A DNA stretch of 64,000 nucleotides from Halobacteriovorax sp. JY17. Its GTDB lineage: Bacteria; Bdellovibrionota; Bacteriovoracia; Bacteriovoracales; Bacteriovoracaceae. Under the pieces are notes generated by a model. It saw only the letters and a program-made list of their open reading frames with translations. It was not told where the DNA came from and searched no databases. Both the position numbers and the translations under genes were made by a program. Shown in pieces: positions 61,201 to 64,000 of this stretch; within the stretch, counting starts at the first letter, position 1, and each line of letters begins with the position of its first letter. The stretch covers positions 496,001-560,000 of the forward strand of contig NZ_NJER01000001.1 of NCBI RefSeq assembly GCF_002753895.1, given 5' to 3'.

Positions 61201-64000
61201 TTGTATTTAAAACGGCATTTGTCTGAGAGAAATTATAAGTTCTTGTGGCATCAGTTGTTTCAGAACTTGTGACCCAAGTCCATGATCCAGCAGCACAAGA
61301 AGTCGTTGTACTTTCACTTCCTGTAATATCAATAGTGAGTCCTGCCTCACAACTTCCTTCGAAGGTCGTCGTGTCTTCATTAGATTTAGCTGAATTACTT
61401 GCAATTGTTAATGCTGGACCAGTTGTATCTCTTGTCCAATTAATTGTTATGGTCGATGTATTTCCTGCAGGATCGCTTTGAGTGAGAATAAAGCTTCTCG
61501 CCCCATCAGTTGAGTAAGTTGGCGTTGTCCAATTCCAGTTTGTAGATGAGCAACCAATCGTATCAGTTGTATCTCCTGTTATAGCGACACTATTTGATCC
61601 TTCACAAGATCCTGAAAATGTAAGCGCGTCGTGGTTGGTTGTCTCTGTAATAGTTCCTCCCGCGCTCGCTATATACGGAGAAGTTGCAGTAAAGCTTGGA
61701 GGTGTCGCATCTCTATCCCATGAAAGAGATAGGGAAGTAGATGTATTTCCTGCGCCATCAGTTTGTAAGAGAGAATAAGAATAATTTCCATCTACTGTCT
61801 TTGCTGATGGTGTCCACGACCAACTTCCTGAAGAACACGGAAAAGTTGTTGTTTCATCACCAGAAACTGAAATAGTGTAAGTTCCTTCACAAGTACCACT
61901 CCATTGATTAGGAGTATTATTCTTTGTGAAATCAGGTGAAACGCCACCAGTCTTTGTTAGAATTGGAGCAACTTCATCTCTTATCAAGCTTCTTGATAGA
62001 GAAGTGATATTTCCTGCAACATCAGTTTGTTTAACTGTGATATTCTTTGTTCCATCTCCATTAGAGAAGTTAATTAATTGACTATAAGTTCCAGCAGGAC
62101 AAGTAATATCAAAGCTTGTTTGAATATCTCCACTGAAATTAACATTAATTCCTGTTTCGCAGACCCCTGCTATTGTTGCACTAGAGGTGTGGTAACTTCC
62201 ATTGGCCGGAGAAGTAATCGTAAGCCCCGGAGGCGTAGAGTCTACATCAAAGTCGATAGAAGAAACGCTTCTTGAATTACCTGCTAAGTCAGTAAAGTCG
62301 ACTCTAAATTTTGCATTACTTATATCTAAACTTGGCGTTGTCCAAGAATAATTAAAAGGAGCGTTTGACAGAGGACCGTTGGAAGAAGTCGTCGTTCCAA
62401 GTGTTGACCAAGATGAACCATTGTAGAATGAGACCGTGTAATTTAGAGACGTGCTTGAGTTAAGCTCCGTTGTTGTCCAATTGAGAGTGTTGGAGGCTCC
62501 ACCTTTTAGGGCAACTGGGTCTATTGTCGATAATGATGGAAGAACAGTATCGTAAGTGACATCAATACTTGTCGCGGTATTAGAAACATTTGCATGACTA
62601 TCTTTTGACCATAATTTTACAGAGTGAATTCCTTGATTTGTTGTCGCCAAAGTAAATGAGAGCGCTGAAGCTGTCGTTGAGCAAGTTTGCCACCCTGCTG
62701 CTCCCGCAGAAGGTTTAGATCCTTCATTAATGTAGATCTGAGGTGTGTCTGCACAAGTAGAAGCTGTAAAAGTTGTCGCTGTTGAATTTGTAAAAATTGA
62801 CGATGAAAGAGCAACTGCTGGTGGTGCAGGGGCCGTTTTGTCAGTAACAGCTATGGTTACAGTCGCAACTGATAGCGCGTCTATTGTTCCATCATTTGCA
62901 ATAAAAGTGAATGAATCAGTACCATGGAAATTAGCGTTGGCATCATAGTTACAAGTGAGGTCTGAACCATAACTTCCTGTTGTAATACAATTTGAAAGCG
63001 TTCCATTTGATGGAGCAGTCATTACTTTATAGTTTAGGGTGTCTCCGTCAATATCTGTTGCATTTGAAAGAGTAATAGATAAAGTGACATTGTCATCTGT
63101 ATTATAATTTTGATCAGCGGCCATTACTGGGCGATCATTAACGGCATTAACTGTTATTGATACAGTTGTATTTGCAATTGAGTCAAGTGCTCCATCATTC
63201 ACTTTATAAGTAAATGAGCCACTACCGTTGTAATTTCCATTTGGAGTATAAGTACAGGCCTGGGCTGTACAGTTTAGAACTCCATTACTTGGATTTCCTA
63301 CTATAATATAAGTTAGAGTGTCTCCCTCTACATCACTTCCAAAGTTTAGAGTGAAGTTAATCGCAGTATCTTCATTTGTTGCGATCGATTGATTTGCTGC
63401 TTTTACAGGAGCGTCGTTTACAGGAGTTACAGTGATAGTCACAGTATTAATTGTCGAATCAAGATTCCCATCATTGACTTTATAAGTGAAAGTATCAGTT
63501 CCGTTAAAGTTTAATGATGGTGTATAACTACAACTTCTTGAAGCTCCTCCTGTACAAGAGAGAGTTCCACTAGCAGTAGATGAAACTACTATGTATGAAA
63601 GAGGATCACTTTCTATATCACTTCCTGCTGTGAGGCTAAAATTTAAAAGTGTATCTTCATTTGTTGAAAGCGATTGAGTTGCGGCAAGAGTAGGAGCATC
63701 ATTTACTGCGCTTATATTAACAGTCACAGTATTAACTGTTGAATCAAGACTTCCATCGTTCACTTTATAGGTAAAAGTAGTAGAACCATTGAAATTTGTC
63801 GCAGGAGTGTAAGTACAGGCTCTAGAAGTTCCTCCTGTACAAGATAAATTTCCTGAAGAAGGATTCGCCACAATAATATAACTTAGTGTATCTAGGTCAA
63901 CGTCAGCACCTGCTGTTAAATTGAAGTTTAGGGCGGTATCCTCTGTTGTCGCAATTATCTGTGTCGCAGCTAACGTTGGAGCGTCATTAACAGCATTAAC
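58298..64000 (-). CDS. Giant cadherin-like/Ig-like repeat protein with NHL-type C-terminus (5' end outside window)
   Basis: The frame is open to base 64000, so only the C-terminal ~1900 residues are visible. From the outside inward: tandem 95-residue cadherin-like repeats with VNDAP / NEDT / FTYKVNDG (about 64000-62845), a linker with Big-like domains, four Ig-like repeats with the GSCE...W pattern (about 62245-61165), then a propeller-like region (about 60350-58298) with NHL-like units (GILIIDPEDGKQKIFI, IRRVNLNEATPTIETII, IRTLDSNGNVVTLFG). These repeats are typical of very large cell-surface or secreted adhesins, often calcium-dependent. Which secretion system exports it cannot be told from this part. 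Ends with a 1-base overlap with arfB. Confidence 0.88.
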   Translation of the reverse strand, partial: VNAVNDAPTLAATQIIATTEDTALNFNLTAGADVDLDTLSYIIVANPSSGNLSCTGGTSRACTYTPATNFNGSTTFTYKVNDGSLDSTVNTVTVNISAVNDAPTLAATQSLSTNEDTLLNFSLTAGSDIESDPLSYIVVSSTASGTLSCTGGASRSCSYTPSLNFNGTDTFTYKVNDGNLDSTINTVTITVTPVNDAPVKAANQSIATNEDTAINFTLNFGSDVEGDTLTYIIVGNPSNGVLNCTAQACTYTPNGNYNGSGSFTYKVNDGALDSIANTTVSITVNAVNDRPVMAADQNYNTDDNVTLSITLSNATDIDGDTLNYKVMTAPSNGTLSNCITTGSYGSDLTCNYDANANFHGTDSFTFIANDGTIDALSVATVTIAVTDKTAPAPPAVALSSSIFTNSTATTFTASTCADTPQIYINEGSKPSAGAAGWQTCSTTASALSFTLATTNQGIHSVKLWSKDSHANVSNTATSIDVTYDTVLPSLSTIDPVALKGGASNTLNWTTTELNSSTSLNYTVSFYNGSSWSTLGTTTSSNGPLSNAPFNYSWTTPSLDISNAKFRVDFTDLAGNSRSVSSIDFDVDSTPPGLTITSPANGSYHTSSATIAGVCETGINVNFSGDIQTSFDITCPAGTYSQLINFSNGDGTKNITVKQTDVAGNITSLSRSLIRDEVAPILTKTGGVSPDFTKNNTPNQWSGTCEGTYTISVSGDETTTFPCSSGSWSWTPSAKTVDGNYSYSLLQTDGAGNTSTSLSLSWDRDATPPSFTATSPYIASAGGTITETTNHDALTFSGSCEGSNSVAITGDTTDTIGCSSTNWNWTTPTYSTDGARSFILTQSDPAGNTSTITINWTRDTTGPALTIASNSAKSNEDTTTFEGSCEAGLTIDITGSESTTTSCAAGSWTWVTSSETTDATRTYNFSQTNAVLNTTTVSGTWIRETDAPTISAFSSNSPNPTKNANITINMTATSQNTNVGISHLCIKTEDTNKPIVTDACWVGVNDPSVGLAIAQTLNLNGEYFHLLGWTPNSTLNVYAWVKDEASNISDLTNAGTGTATVDTFDRVYDPGEPPKASDVIAANTPNSPNPPTRAQSAVPAGSDVYIRYTITDNAALPAGAISLYYSPNEIDFTLIAGAETLDVNTNYGCSGYTLEANEGCFKWTGGSPYNTSYKIRAKVTDGTSISAQSISNPLNSDTIKIIAGNTESGLGGSAVSAMFFTRKEGSESDPGTLVVTENGTVYFSDYKRGILIIDPEDGKQKIFIRSTGTSTGDGGAATNATLRYATKIALDFQNRLLILDTNRIRRVNLNEATPTIETIIGGGADTTDTIANPLDLAMTTHSSNSWASRNIPFFATPNGDIYFMSDYGIKNWNSPSYRLRIFKAASGSITSKYVTGTGDALNHSQNILECRLSHLGMAYNPTTSALTGAWVQTYHEDSYGTCNDFNDRYTKAFLDPETFVARNDFYNDSYRYYRYFPITGMNGKQYQIIDRNYIMRNNWDGSYTKVLGSGTRGHCSDGTAALSCNMDIQDFFVTATGKFYFTDAGQIRTLDSNGNVVTLFGQHPAYGDNINALNARFSYIDTVARLDNGKIITSDPRTYYFKEFAIEGNINTLAGNGNSGYQNFSTDPKQQGFYTGSYWVADKATGDIMVRRGSNGDITRLNRSTNLWERIIGGSSTNFWSGDGQPGLSLYGSTSGNQDHALPIGYGGGKLLMTRMRYKSADIHWQDFALKTYDATNSFTQAHLAGTNDPAETYVGGYSGICASGSTAATCKVPYYDTWGSNAWWDATNNRWILAGRYRIEGQVWSMTPGGNAVKLARTARNIDDSAIWINSAGNDYLYYCYGGRIYQHNITTDSDMGGLSWPITNLYCRGLSMDYNPTNNSIIFPFEQNGLYGIGEYFLP
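61165..62245 (-). repeat. Four Ig-like repeats in the giant protein
   Basis: Units of roughly 85-90 residues with the frame GSCEGxxxVxITGDxxT...CSSGSWxW..., GxxSxxxTQTDxAGNTS and xWxRDxTxP. Visible openings are GVCETGINVNFSGD, GTCEGTYTISVSGD, GSCEGSNSVAITGD and GSCEAGLTIDITGS. Adjacent copies share DAGNTS or DPAGNTS. Protein-level repeats of the bacterial Ig-like type. Confidence 0.75.
62845..64000 (-). repeat. Four tandem 95-residue cadherin-like repeats
   Basis: Copies begin at VNDAP codons near 63991, 63706, 63421 and 63142, giving periods of 285, 285 and 279 bases, and the last ends near 62845. The core frame is NEDT..NF.L..GSD...D.L.Y.., CTYTP..N.NG...FTYKVNDG. The array probably continues beyond base 64000. 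Confidence 0.85.

Noticed and set aside
1-64000. CRISPR array, insertion sequence, rRNA
   Set aside because: No short direct repeats with regular unique spacers, no transposase frame, and no rRNA sequence were found on either strand. The long repeats at 61165-64000 are protein-coding.

Overview
The window is chromosomal DNA from a low-GC Gram-negative bacterium (base composition roughly in the mid-30s percent GC, judged by eye). Its outer-membrane usher, Sec and Tat components, many lipoproteins and signal peptides, AGA-rich arginine usage, several TTG or GTG starts behind strong Shine-Dalgarno sites, and abundance of large secreted proteins and peptidoglycan hydrolases fit the Bdellovibrionota, most likely a Halobacteriovorax or Bacteriovorax-like predator. 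That placement is inference from gene content. No phage, transposon, CRISPR array or rRNA was seen.

Layout. Both edges hold incomplete giant surface proteins that read into the window. 1-3387 is the C-terminal part of an adhesin-like protein ending in a formylglycine-generating-enzyme-like (FGE-sulfatase) domain. 58298-64000 is the C-terminal part of a protein made of 95-residue cadherin-like repeats, Ig-like repeats and an NHL-type propeller. 3490-8292 carries an orphan ParA with a small partner, and an opposing DUF1501 / CxxCH / small secreted protein operon. 8364-17821 holds an Lnb-like (DUF4105) protein and a putative exopolysaccharide locus: a candidate beta-barrel, a PgaB-type deacetylase, a separate clan GH-A-like hydrolase, a response regulator, a processive GT2 synthase and a large membrane protein. 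17897-24144 is the housekeeping cluster queA-tgt-yajC-tatA-secD-secF plus one membrane protein. 24145-31673 has a Cys-rich lipoprotein, an HU/IHF protein, tRNA-Cys, a solute-binding protein, an M48 lipoprotein, an E1-like enzyme with an unknown partner, and a soluble histidine kinase. 31785-38050 mixes YcgN, MepA, an AmiC-type amidase, an SH3 protein, AstE, a metallo-beta-lactamase-fold lipoprotein, an HNH nuclease and an alpha/beta hydrolase.

38135-44893 includes a complete chaperone-usher fimbria locus: two paralogous major pilins, a truncated pilin-like protein, chaperone, usher and a two-domain tip adhesin. Both pilin genes are preceded by sequences that match the sigma-54 -24/-12 consensus closely and are followed by strong terminators. 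Next come a PurE-like protein, an RlmK-like methyltransferase, an 807-residue secreted protein and a hybrid histidine kinase.

51362-57906 is the most unusual block. A lipoprotein-like 1005-residue protein appears to contain two diverged copies of an amidoligase / glutamate-cysteine-ligase-like fold. It is co-transcribed with a secreted partner and flanked by two papain-like secreted proteases, which suggests an exported peptide- or wall-modifying system. The peptidyl-tRNA hydrolase gene arfB separates this block from the giant repeat protein.
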